Shown one piece after another: positions 41,495-52,226 of a DNA stretch of 64,000 bases. The position numbers were made by a program, and so were the translations under genes. Origin of the DNA: JAMQKA01 sp034521835 (GTDB taxonomy: Bacteria; Bacteroidota; Rhodothermia; Balneolales; Balneolaceae); NCBI GenBank assembly GCA_034521835.1, contig JAXHMA010000006.1, forward strand, positions 248,001-312,000, given 5' to 3'. Position 1 is the first letter of the stretch, and each line of letters begins with the position of its first letter. The notes below the pieces were generated by a model, which was given only the letters and a program-made list of their open reading frames with translations, had not been told where the DNA came from and did no database searches.

Positions 41495-41520
41495 CAAGGG
41501 CACGAGTTGTCGTGCCCTTG
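41495..41520 (+). terminator. Terminator after the Gfo/Idh gene
   Basis: A perfect 11-bp stem, CAAGGGCACGA (41495-41505) with TCGTGCCCTTG (41510-41520), loop GTTG, then TCTATTTAAATTTT. It starts 14 bases after the stop and probably splits the locus into at least two transcripts. Confidence 0.85.
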
Positions 41521-41772
41521 TCTATTTAAATTTTATCTTATTTGTATCTCTTACTGAGTAAAATGGAGGGTCATTTTCTGAGTGCATAGAATCAATTTCC
41601 CTAAATCACTCTCCAAGAGGGACTTGTGGTGGATTGACCCCATCCAAATGAACAAAGTTGCTTAGAAATCGTTAACCGATAAATGGATCATATAGAATGA
41701 AATTTTAACCGGAAAAGCCATTAAAATTTATTCAACCCACAAACAGTCATCCGAATAATAATTAAAAGGAAC

Positions 41773-43194
41773 GTGAAATATTCACTGTTATACTATCCCG
41801 CAATTTTGATTCTGTTTTCCATGGTTCTATACTCATGTTCAGGCTCCGATTCCGAATCAGGTGAAACCTCATCAGCCGCCAACCAGTTTACCGGCGCCGA
41901 TGGTGAGGTGACGCTGATGACGGTGGATCCCGGCCACTTCCACGCTTCGCTCGTCCAGAAATATGGCTACGATCAGGTTGATTCGGTGGCTTATGTGTAT
42001 GCACCGGAAGGCTCTGACGGCCTGCAGCGGCATTTAGACCGGATTGAGCTGTATAATACCCGCGAAGAAGATCCCACAAACTGGGTGGAAGAGGTTTATA
42101 CCGGGCCCGATTTTTTTGAAACGATGATCCAGGAGCAACCGGGCAACGTAGTGGTGCTGGCCGGCAACAATGCTGAGAAAACAAGCTACATTAAACGGTC
42201 GGTGGAGGCGGGACTGAACGTCCTTTCCGACAAGCCGATGGTAATTAAGCCGGAGCGGTTTTCGATGCTCAAAGCCGCCATGAGGCAGGCGCAGGAGAAA
42301 GATCTGTTGCTGTACGATATTATGACCGAGCGGTTTGAGATCACGACCTTGCTCCAACGCAAGCTTTCTCGTGATGCGGATGTTTTCGGGACAATCGTAG
42401 AAGGCACTCCGGAAAATCCAGCCATCACCAAAGAAAGTGTGCACCACTTCTTTAAATATGTATCGGGACAGCCGCTCACCCGCCCGGGTTGGTTCTTTGA
42501 TGTGGATCAGCAGGGCGAAGCAATTGTGGATGTATCTACGCACCTGGTAGACCTTATTCTCTGGGAAACATTCCCCGGGCAGGGCATTGACACTACCCAG
42601 GTTGAGGTGGTACAGGCTGATCGCTGGGCTACCGAAATGACCCCGGAAGAGTTCAAAAAAGTGACGCAGACGGAGGCTTATCCCGAGTATCTCGAAGGAG
42701 GATCTGGATGAGAACAACAATCTCCAGGTTTTTGCCAACGGATCATTTGTATTTACGGTAAATGGAGTCCACGGCAAGGTATCGGTGGTAGTGGGATTAC
42801 CAGGCGCCGGAAGGAACCGGAGACACACATTATTCCATCATGCGTGGCAGTAAGGCCAACCTGGGTAATCCGCCAGGTGAAAGAGCAAAACTACACCCCG
42901 ACGCTCTATGTTGAGCCCACCGAAGGCAACGGCGGCGAACAGTATGAGGCCGCCCTGAAGAGTGCCGTTGAAGAGATCTCCAATGAATATCCGGGCCTGT
43001 CGCTGACCATCTACAGAAAACGGGTGGAGAGTAAATATCCCGGATGAGCACCGTGTAGGGCACGAGGCCCATTTCGCGCAGGTAACACAACAGTACCTCG
43101 ATTACCTGGTAGCAGGCGAAGTCCCGAATGGGAGCAAAAAAATATGCTCACAAAGTACTACCTGACTACCCAGGCTTATAAGAAAAGCCGTTAG
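41773..43194 (+). CDS. Oxidoreductase-like lipoprotein with putative Gfo/Idh C-terminal domain (frame broken several times)
   Basis: About 470 residues. A GTG start with AAAGGA upstream leads into a lipobox (LYSC, Cys22). The N-terminal part (VTLMTVDPGHFHASLVQK, VVVLAGNNAEKTSYI, GLNVLSDKPMVI) resembles a modified NAD-binding domain with KP motif SDKPM; the later part (GWFFDVDQQGEAIVDVSTHLVDLILWE) matches the putative oxidoreductase C-terminal domain seen in Bacteroidota. Breaks near 42,705, 42,795, 42,850 and later disrupt the last third; the end reads LTKYYLTTQAYKKSR. It differs from its two neighbours in being a lipoprotein, not Tat. Confidence 0.65.
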
Positions 43195-43429
43195 TAGGAA
43201 TATAACTCTACGTCTATCCCGTTTGGCTTCTGACTAACCTAACTCTTTGCAGGGCCGAACGTCACTTTATATATGAAATTACGGTAGGTGCATAATCCGC
43301 CGTCAACAGTAATTTATATACCAAGTATGCGGTAGACAAATTCTCGGTGATGAACAATTTTCGGTATTCTGCTTTAGTTTTACTACCTACTTACATCCTT
43401 AGAAATATTATTAACTGATACAAAGATAC

Positions 43430-44561
43430 ATGGTCTCGGATTGTTTGACGGTCAACCACCGTACCTTAGGTTGGCATTTTTTATTGTTTTCTCTTCTATT
43501 TTTATTTTTTCAGAACTATTTTCCCACCGAAGCAGCGGCCCAGAATGAACTTTCTGTTGACAGAACAATAGAATTGCAAGCCGTTGCCGGACTGAAGTAT
43601 GACGAGGTTCGGCTGGTCGTGGAGCCCGGTTCGACCGTGCGTATCAACCTGGTGAATGCCGACGAGATGATGCATAACCTGTTGATTGTAAAGCCGGGTA
43701 CGCGTCTCGAGGTTGTTAAGCAGGCTGAAGCAATGGGAGAGCTGGGAGTTGAGAACGAATATGTGCCCAACACGTCCAATGTGATAACAAGTACGCCCCT
43801 GCTGAAACCCGGGGATGAGGCTTCTGTCATTTTCGAGGCACCTGAGGAGGAGGGCGTCTTTCCGTATGTGTGCACCTATCCGGCTCACGGGCTGGTGATG
43901 TACGGCGCGCTGTATGTGACCAATAGCCCGGATGAACTCCCACGCCTTGATGAAGATCCTAACATTCCGGAGCCGGTTCGCAACCAGATGGCCTCCTCCA
44001 ACACTATGCATCCCTATCCTATGGAAATGCCGACCATGACTCGTCTGTTCATGCCTGAATCAAGCCCTGGCATCATCGCGGTGGGTATGGAGCAGGATCA
44101 ATCCTACAACTGGGATGCAGCTGACAGTCACTTGCGCTACGTACTGGAGCGGCGGCTACATAGACGCCTCCCAGCAGTGGGATGCTAAAGCTGAAGAAAA
44201 GGCGGATGTGGTTGGAGAGATCTATTATCGAAATACCGTTGGCTTTCCATTCCGGGTAGCGCAGCAGGATTCGGTGCCTCAACCTGAATTCCAGGGCTAC
44301 CGCATGATTGATGGATATCCACGATTTATGTATAAGATGGGTGATATACTGGTGCATGAGCTGATTCAGCCTGCAGAAAATACGCCTGGTTTTAAAATGC
44401 AGTACACCCTTGAAAATGTAAATGAGCCGATCTGGTACGCGCTAAGTAAAAACGGAGATACCCAGCTTGAGGTAACGAATGGAACGGTTGAAGGAGATAT
44501 GATCAGCCTGACACCTGAAGAAGCGAAGGAATTTACTATTACAATAACTGCAGATGAGTAA
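43430..44561 (+). CDS. Exported cupredoxin-domain protein (frame broken once)
   Basis: About 377 residues. A signal region (WHFLLFSLLFLFFQNYF...) is followed by a plastocyanin/azurin-type domain: the first copper His in DEMMHNLLIV, and Cys, His and Met in FPYVCTYPAHGLVMYG, a full type-1 copper set. The second half (YWSGGYIDASQQWDAKAEE...) is beta-rich and ends LTPEEAKEFTITITADE. The break is near 44,140. Similar cupredoxin modules accompany large periplasmic dehydrogenases. Its stop overlaps the next gene's start (ATGAGTAA), so the two are translated together. Confidence 0.72.
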
Positions 44562-46104
44562 CTTGATAGATCGAATGCAACGAGTACTGACAATTATCTT
44601 AACACTGGCATGTTTAATGGCGGTATCCACGGGGTGCCAGCAGCAAACAGAAACGGCAGAAAGTCCCGCTTATAGTGTGGAAACGATTGATACACCCGAG
44701 GGCCTCAGCGTAGAAACCGGTGGACTAGATTTTCTTCCCGATGGTCGGCTCATTGGCTGTTTTCGCCGGGGCGAAGTGATGACCTATGATCCCGAAACAG
44801 AGGAATGGGCTCTCTGGGCTTATGGCCTGCAGGACCCGCTCTGGATTAATGCCGTCTCAAACGATACGGTCTACGTCATGCAGCGTGCAGAGCTCACCCG
44901 TCTCGTCGATTCTGATAACGACAGCAAGAGCCGATTTATATGAAACAATTACCGATGAGTTTGGCATGTCCGGTAATTACGCTGAATTTGCTTATGGGCC
45001 GGAAATTGATGCAGAAGGCAATATGTATATTTCACTGAACACCGCCTCGGCGATGGCAGGTACATACGAAATTATGCGAGGAGAATTTTCACCTATCGGT
45101 CGCAAAGGGCGCATGTACTCGGCGGTGCCTTACCGCGGCTGGGTGATGAAAGTAAAACCCGATGGCACTACTATTCCCTGGGCCAGTGGGTTGCGTTCGC
45201 CTAATGGCCTGGAATTGGATTGATGAAGGGAACCTGTTTATTCCTGATAACCAGGGTGATTGGCTGGGGACGAGCAAGTTGTATCACATCCAAAAAGATA
45301 ATTTTTACGGTCACGCACCAAGCTTGGTGTGGGAAGAGGGATTCGAAAATATTGAGCCGCTGGAACTACCCGTACCCGTGCTCGATAAGATGCGCACAGA
45401 AGCGGCCATCCAGTTTCCCCACGGATATTTTGTGAACTCCCCCACCCAGCCGCTGATCGACCGTACCGGAGGCAAATTTGGTCCCTTTACCGGACAGATG
45501 TTTATTGGAGAGATGAACCATAAACGCATCGTGCGCGTGATGCTGGAAAAAGTGAACGGCCAGTTTTCAGGGCGCAACTGCTTCTTTTATTGATTCTACC
45601 GGGTTGAATATCGGGAATAACCGGATGGCCTTTGCTCCAAACGGAGATCTCTATGTAGGTCAGACTGATCACGGCTGGCCGGGCGACCAGGGGCTGCAGA
45701 AGATCACCTGGAACGGCGTTGTGCCGATGGAGGTCCTTAATATGAGCATCACCAAAAATGGATTTGAACTTACCTTCACCAAGCCCGTGAATCCCGAAAC
45801 AGCGGGAGATCCTAATAATTACAATTTTGAACGGTATTACTATGAGTATCATCAGGCGTATGGATCTGACCGTTACGGCATCGAGCAAATCAATGTCACG
45901 GGGGCTGAAGTTTCTGACGATAATAAATCTGTTAGCCTGACGCTGGAAAAAATGGATACAGGTTTTATTTATGATATGAGTATTGAGGGATTGGAATCGG
46001 CAGCTGGAGATTCACTGGTTCACAGACCGCGTTTATTATACGGTAAATCGATTACGCTAGGAGTTTCGGTTGAGCCGAGCAATTGGTTACCCATTCCTTC
46101 TTAG
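44554..46104 (+). CDS. Beta-propeller lipoprotein, sugar-dehydrogenase-like (frame broken three times)
   Basis: About 515 residues. A lipobox (VSTGC, Cys28) precedes NHL/PQQ-like repeats: GGLDFLPDGRLIGCF, GPEIDAEGNMYIS, SGLRSPNGLELD, DEGNLFIPDNQGDW, FIGEMNHKRIVRV and MAFAPNGDLYVGQTDHGWPG. This fits the soluble glucose/sorbosone-dehydrogenase fold or membrane-bound dehydrogenase domain of planctomycete-type proteins. The C-terminal part (VLNMSITKNGFELTFTKPV) is a beta domain. Breaks lie near 44,935, 45,222 and 45,580. The 8-base overlap with the cupredoxin gene suggests the copper protein takes its electrons; that is inferred. Confidence 0.7.
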
Positions 46105-46212
46105 AGAATCATTTCTGTTACTTATATTGAGTGAGTAAACAATTGGGGGGATGTTATCATGCACTTCCCGTTTTATAGGGATAAATCAGCCAAAAAATAA
46201 ACGAATATTATC

Positions 46213-47553
46213 ATGGATCAGATCGGGAACGGGCACTCACGTAAAGATTTTTTGAAACAGCTGGCACTCGGCGGTGCGGGACTAACACTCGGGCTCAGTG
46301 CAAAAAGCTATGGGAATATTATTGGCGCCAATGAACAGCTTAATTTTGCTGTAGCAGGACTGAACGGCAGGGGTAAAGCGCTGATGCGCGCTATCCGGGA
46401 TACCCCTAATGCTAACCTGGCTTACCTGTGCGATGTGGACAGCCGGGTGCTGGAGGAAGCCGCCAACATGGCCAAAAGTGATTTTGGAGTGAATCCAAAA
46501 ACCGAAGAGGATATCCGGAAATTGCTGGAGCAGGATGATCTGGATGCACTTGCTATTTCAACCCCCGACCACTGGCACGCCCCCATGACGCTGATGGCGG
46601 TCGATGCCGGCAAGCATGTTTATGTAGAGAAGCCTTGTTCTCACAACCCGCGTGAAGGGGAACTGCTGGTAGAATCTCAGCAGAAACACGGCAACATAGT
46701 TATTCAGATGGGTAACCAGCAGCGGTCGGCCCCAACATCGATCCAGGCTATCCAGGATATTCAGAAGGGTCTCATCGGTGAGCCCTATTTCGGGAAAGCG
46801 TGGTACAGCAATTCACGCGGACCGATCGGCTCGGCAGCGAATACGCCCGTGCCAGATTGGCTGAACTGGGAGCTTTGGCAAGGCCCCGCGCCCCGCGAAG
46901 CGTTCGAAGACCTCTGGGTGCACTACAACTGGCACTGGAACTGGAATTGGGGAACCGGTGAAATCAATAATAACGGAACGCACGAAATTGACATCTGCCG
47001 CTGGGCGCTGGGCGTGGATTATCCAACCCGGGTAACTTCTTCCGGCGGACGATATCACTATAATGATGCCTGGGAGTTTTACGATACCCAGGTCACCAAT
47101 TATGAGTTTGAGGATGACAAGATAATCACCTGGGAAGGCAAGAGCTGTAACCCGTTTGAATATCACGATCGCGGTCGTGGAGCTACCATTCATGGAACAA
47201 AAGGCACGGTGCTGGTAGATCGCAACGCGTACTATGCATGGGACCTGGACGGCAACCAGATCAAGGAGATGCAGGAGGAAGAAAAAAGTGCCACGACCAA
47301 TACTGTTGGTGCCGGCAACCTCGATGTGCTCCATATGAACAACTTTGTGGAGGCAATTCGAACTGGGGCCGAGCAACACTCCCCGATTGATGAAGGGCAT
47401 AAAAGCAATCTGCTCTGCCACCTTGGAAACATCGCCCAGGAAAACGGTGGATCCATTCAAACCGATCCGAGAAACGGTAAAATAGTCGGGAATTCCCAAG
47501 CCATGAAAATGTGGAGCCGTGAGTACGCCGCTGGTTGGAAGCCGCAGGTGTAA
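46213..47553 (+). CDS. Gfo/Idh/MocA oxidoreductase, Tat-type, intact
   Basis: A 446-residue protein with a twin-basic leader (SRKDFLKQLALGGAG), the nucleotide motif FAVAGLNGRGKALM, the catalytic region STPDHWHAPMTLMAV and VEKPCSHNPREG, and a WNWNWGTGEINNNGTHEIDICRW substrate block. It is uninterrupted, unlike most large genes around it. The EKP lysine and DHWHA motif are kept, so it is probably active. It belongs to the same broad family as the genes at 24981 and 40038 but is not a close duplicate. It sits directly before the DUF1080 gene. Confidence 0.85.
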   Translation: MDQIGNGHSRKDFLKQLALGGAGLTLGLSAKSYGNIIGANEQLNFAVAGLNGRGKALMRAIRDTPNANLAYLCDVDSRVLEEAANMAKSDFGVNPKTEEDIRKLLEQDDLDALAISTPDHWHAPMTLMAVDAGKHVYVEKPCSHNPREGELLVESQQKHGNIVIQMGNQQRSAPTSIQAIQDIQKGLIGEPYFGKAWYSNSRGPIGSAANTPVPDWLNWELWQGPAPREAFEDLWVHYNWHWNWNWGTGEINNNGTHEIDICRWALGVDYPTRVTSSGGRYHYNDAWEFYDTQVTNYEFEDDKIITWEGKSCNPFEYHDRGRGATIHGTKGTVLVDRNAYYAWDLDGNQIKEMQEEEKSATTNTVGAGNLDVLHMNNFVEAIRTGAEQHSPIDEGHKSNLLCHLGNIAQENGGSIQTDPRNGKIVGNSQAMKMWSREYAAGWKPQV

Positions 47554-47595
47554 ACAGCACATCTAAATTGTAGAAATCAAGATAACCTGACTAAT

Positions 47596-48273
47596 ATGGA
47601 TCACATAAAAGCAATTCTCAGTTTTACCTTTTTAATGGCCATCGTTGCTATTTTTGCTATTAATACAACCGATAAAGATGAAACAGATCTCCGTCAACAA
47701 GAAAGCCCGTGGGAAAACCTGGTCAAGGAGAGCCTGACCGCTAACTGGGTGCAACGCGGTGGAGAAGCCAAATATCGCATCGAAGATGGGCAGATTATCG
47801 GGACTACCGTGCCGGATACGCCCAACAGCTTTTTGTGTACCAAAATGGACTACGGCGATTTTGAACTCGAGCTGGAGGTCAGGGTCGATCCACGGTTGAA
47901 CTCGGGTATCCAGATTCGCAGCCAGAGCAAGGCCAGCTATAACGACGGCCGGGTGCATGGATACCAGGTGGAAATCGATCCGTCAGACCGGGCTTGGAGC
48001 GGCGGTATTTACGATGAGGCAAGGCGCGGCTGGCTTGATGACCTGGAAGGACAACCTGAAGCACGGAAAGCATTCAAAAACGGGGAATGGAATCACTATA
48101 AAATCCGGGCTCACGGCGACACGCTGAAAACGTGGATCAATAATGTGCCTGTCGCCCATCTCGTAGATTCAGTCGATGCCAGCGGGTTTATAGCCCTGCA
48201 GGTTCACAGCACAGATCACGAGGAACCACTGAAAGTCCGCTGGCGTAATATCCGGGTGCGATTACTCGAATAA
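47596..48273 (+). CDS. DUF1080 (3-keto-disaccharide hydrolase) protein
   Basis: A 225-residue intact protein with an N-terminal hydrophobic anchor or signal (about 5-23), then a DUF1080 concanavalin-like domain: WVQRGGEAKYRIEDGQIIGTT, LCTKMDYGDFELELEVRV, NSGIQIRSQS, GYQVEID, GGIYDEARRGWL and ALQVHS. Members of this family cleave 3-keto-glycosides made by Gfo/Idh-type oxidoreductases. It follows such an oxidoreductase by 42 bases, so the pair is a plausible oxidise-then-cleave unit. Confidence 0.85.
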   Translation: MDHIKAILSFTFLMAIVAIFAINTTDKDETDLRQQESPWENLVKESLTANWVQRGGEAKYRIEDGQIIGTTVPDTPNSFLCTKMDYGDFELELEVRVDPRLNSGIQIRSQSKASYNDGRVHGYQVEIDPSDRAWSGGIYDEARRGWLDDLEGQPEARKAFKNGEWNHYKIRAHGDTLKTWINNVPVAHLVDSVDASGFIALQVHSTDHEEPLKVRWRNIRVRLLE

Positions 48274-48437
48274 TCGGGACGATATCCACTTTTTAGTTTT
48301 TCAGGACAGACCGCAATGGAAAGAGCTTTAGAAAACAACCGGAGTAAACCCGTTTAATTGGAAACCGATACTAGCTCAAAACATCTCTGGGCTGACTAAC
48401 TGCAAAAACAGCAATCCCTGTCTCTTTACTTTTTTTT

Positions 48438-51400
48438 ATGATTCAGTATTTCAGGCCGAAATTCATAGCAATCTTTCCAGCGGATACACACGAGTTGAAG
48501 AATCTAAGTCTGCTTATTCTGTGTGCATTGCTCGTGGGCTGTTCCGCATCATCCGATCTGGAATGGAATGAAGAGCAGGGCTATCGCTGGGCTGAACTTT
48601 CCCTGGGTTATTTCGGAGAAGTCGGTTTTGAATCGCTGTCTCCTTCGCAAACAAATATCCAGTTTACAAACCAAATTACCGACCAGCAGATTGCCGAAAA
48701 CAGGCATTACCTGAATGGCTCCGGCGTGGCGGCCGGAGATATTAACGGGGATGGTTTAACCGATCTTTATTTTACCGGGCTCAATACAGCCAATAAGCTT
48801 TATTTAAACAGTGGCGGAATGGAGTTCCGGGATATCACCGAGCAGGCGGGTGTAGCGCATGAAGATTATTTCTCGACCGGCGCGGTTTTTGCTGATATCG
48901 ATGGGGATGGTGACCAGGACCTGCTCGTAACCGCCATGCACAAAGAAAATGTGCTCTATCGCAATGATGGATCAGGTAATTTTACGCTCGATGAGAATAG
49001 TGGACTCGGCCCCGCCGACGGCAGCATGACCATGGCCCTGGCTGATATTGAGGGAGATGGCGATCTCGATCTTGATATAGCGAACTACAAGGAGCGCTCG
49101 ATCAAGGATATGTACAGCGCCAGGGAACTGGAATGGAATAAAATCCTCAAAGAGCCCTATAACGAGCAAAATCAAACGGGCCCGTTTACACTCATCCCGC
49201 CTTTTGATGAGCATTACCAGTTGTTTTACAGATGATGAAAATCGACTGGTGGGGGCGGCTGAAACGGCGTCGCGAGGATGAAATATTACAAAAACGAAGG
49301 CGGTAGCTTCCGAAAAGTTACGAACACAGAGGATGTTTTCCTTGATCAACATTGGGAGCCCCAGGGGCTGCAACCCGACTGGGGACTCACGGCCAAATTC
49401 CAGGATCTGAACGACGACGGCTTGCCGGACCTCTACGTGTGTAACGACTTTTTCCCAAAAGATCGCATCTGGATCAACCAGGGAGACGGCACCTTCCGGG
49501 CCAAAGAATCTCCGGCCATTCGCAGCATGAGTTTTTCCGCGATGGCGGTCGATTTTGCGGATATTAATCGAGACGACCAGCTGGACATGTTCGTGACCGA
49601 AATGCTGAGCCCCGTGCATGAGCGGCGACTTCGCCAGATGGGCTCTGACGATCCCACCCCCAACCGAACCGATGAAATTCAATCTATTCCACAGTACAAC
49701 CGCAATTCGATGTACCTTAAGCGGGAAGATGAAACCTACGCCGAAATCTCCTACCTGACGAATACCGAAGCCACCGAGTGGTCGTGGGCTACGCGCTTTA
49801 TGGATATCAATCTCGACGGCTACGAAGATCTGATCATCAACACCGGGTACACCTACGATATTTTGGATATTGATACCCAGGCGGACATGATCCGCGAAGG
49901 CCGCAATATGGATGAAAATTATGATGTACTGGTTGATCGTGCCCCTTCACTGGACCTTGCAAATAAATTTTTGATGAATAACGGTGATCTTTCCTTTCAG
50001 GATCAGAGCAGCGATTGGGGATTTAGTGAAAAAGATGTGTCGCACGGGCTGGCCACGGCAGATCTGGACAACGACGGCGACCTCGATTTTGCCAGTAATC
50101 GCCTGAACGGTACGGCTGCTGTATTTAGAATAAGATCAACAAGCCACGAATTGCTGTTCGTCTCAATGGTGAGGCCCCAAATGTAAATGGAATAGGCGCC
50201 GAGATTCGGCTTTTAGAAGGAGAAAAGGCACAACAGAAACAGGTCGCCTCCGGCGGCGATTATCTTTCTTCATCAGCGCCTGTGGTGATGTTTGCGGCGG
50301 AGGAAGAAGCTTCGTACGTGCTGGAGGTCCAGTGGCCAAATGGCACAATCAGCAGAATTCCCGATGCGCAACCAAGCCGCATGTACGAAATCGATCAGGA
50401 AGGAGCTGAGCAACTTGGTCAAAGTAAGCAGAGCCCTGATAGTGGCCGTTCACCAATGTTTCAGGATGTCTCCGAACGAATAGATTACACGCACAGCGAA
50501 CAACCGTTTGATGAATCGGGGTTACAGCAGTTGCTCCCGGTAACGCTGAGTCGCCAGGGACCAGGTGTTACCTGGATGGATATTGACGGAGATGGCGATG
50601 ACGACCTGCTGATTTCGGCAGGTAAAGGGTCATCGATGGGAACGTTTGAGAACATGGGCAATGGCACATTTGAGCCGATGGACCGCGATATGCTCACTCA
50701 AGCTGCTCCCGGCGATCAGACCACTATTGTCAGGATGGATACCGAGCAGGGCCTGCAGTTACTGGTGGGAAGTGCAAACTACGAGCAGGGCAACCCCCAG
50801 GTGCCTTCGGCGTATCACTACAGTATGTCGGATTCTGGAGATGAGCAAGTGGGCACGCTCTCCAATTACTCCACAACCGGACCACTGGCTGCTGCTGATT
50901 ATGATAATGACGGGGATATCGACCTGTTCTTAGGGGGACGATTTGTTCCCGCATTTTATCCACGCAATGCCACTTCCCGTCTGTTTAAAAATGAAAACGG
51001 CACATTTGTAATCGATCAGGTAAATTCCAGAAAACTTGGAGAGATGGGGTTGGTTACCGGTGCTGCGTTCTCTGATTATGACGGGGACGGGGACCAGGAC
51101 CTGCTGATCAGCCGGGAATGGGATTGCCATTCTGTTACTGCAAAATGATGGGGGAACCTTCAACGACGTTTCCAGTCGAAACAGGGCTGGACCAGTACAA
51201 GGGGTGGTGGCACGGCATCACCACCGGCGATTTTAACAATGATGGCCGCCCGGATATTGTTGCAGCGAACTGGGGATTAAACAGCTCGTATAAAATAAAG
51301 CATGGGGAGCCACTGCGACTTTACTATGATGATTTTAACGGCGATCGCCGGGTGGATATCATTGAAGCCCACGCCGATGGAGAGGGCAACTACGTACCGA

Positions 51401-52185
51401 TGAAACGCCTGTATCACTACAACTCACTGCCGATAATTTCAAACCAGGTGCAGAGCTATGAGCAGTTCGCCAGCTCTACATTAGAGGATATTTTTGGAAA
51501 TCAGCTATCCAGGATTCCCTACAAGGAGATCAACACCCTGCAGCACACGCTGTTCATTAATACAGGCAGCTCCTTTGAAGCTCATCCCCTGCCTGTTGAA
51601 GCCCAGGTTTCGGCCGGTTTTCACACAGGCGTAGCCGATTTCAACAACGATGGAAACGAAGATCTTTTTATGAGCCAGAACTACTTTGGTCTGCCGCGGC
51701 AGGTCCCACGACTGGATGCGGGACGAGGCTTGATACTGCATGGCGATGGACAGGGGAATTTCCGTGCCGTCAGCGGATCATCTTCCGGAATCAAAATTTA
51801 TGGAGAACAGCGAGGGGCGGCCACAAGCGATTTTAACCAGGATGGGAAAACGGATCTCGTGGTTTCGCAAAATAATGCGGCTACAACGTTGTTTCTCAAT
51901 CAGACTTCAGAAGTCGGTTATAGCGTTACGTTGGAGGGGCCTCCGTCAAACGGAAATGGAGTGGGATCGGCTGTTCAACTGGTCTACGAAAACGGTCAGC
52001 AAGGTCCATTGCGGGAGATCCAGGCTGGTTCTGGCTATTGGTCGCAAAACAGTTTTACGCAGGTATTGGGCAGCAAAGCCGGGAATGAGGTAACTGGCAT
52101 TGAAATACACTGGTTCGACGGACGGAGCCAGACTGTAGAGGTCGAGGAAGGCCAAAGAACGTATGAAGTGGAATTCCCCGGCTAG
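48438..52185 (+). CDS. Double FG-GAP/VCBS plus ASPIC/UnbV lipoprotein (frame broken about four times)
   Basis: About 1245 residues. A lipobox (LLVGC, Cys35) is followed by FG-GAP calcium-type repeats (GDINGDGLTDLYF, DIDGDGDQDLLV, DLNDDGLPDLYV, DLDNDGDLDFAS), an ASPIC/UnbV domain (GIGAEIRLL... VLEVQWPNGTIS), a second repeat set (DIDGDGDDDLLI, DYDNDGDIDLFLGG, DFNNDGRPDIVA) and a second ASPIC/UnbV-like end (GVGSAVQLVYENGQQ, VTGIEIHWFDG). Breaks are near 49,225, 49,275, 50,130 and 51,120. The calcium-binding propeller would lie outside the membrane; function in glycan loci is unknown but a binding role is likely. The start may lie further in, at a TTG near 48,495. Confidence 0.82.
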
Positions 52186-52226
52186 TTAATAATTTTTTCA
52201 AACACTAAACAAAAATAAGGGTAACT

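Noticed and set aside
40038..47553. Naming the Tat Gfo/Idh genes as GH109 glycosidases
   Set aside because: The DHWHA and EKP motifs are shared by many non-GH109 members, and I could not check the GH109-specific residues.
46813..47562. A 249-residue minus-strand ORF
   Set aside because: It is the antisense of the intact Gfo/Idh gene.
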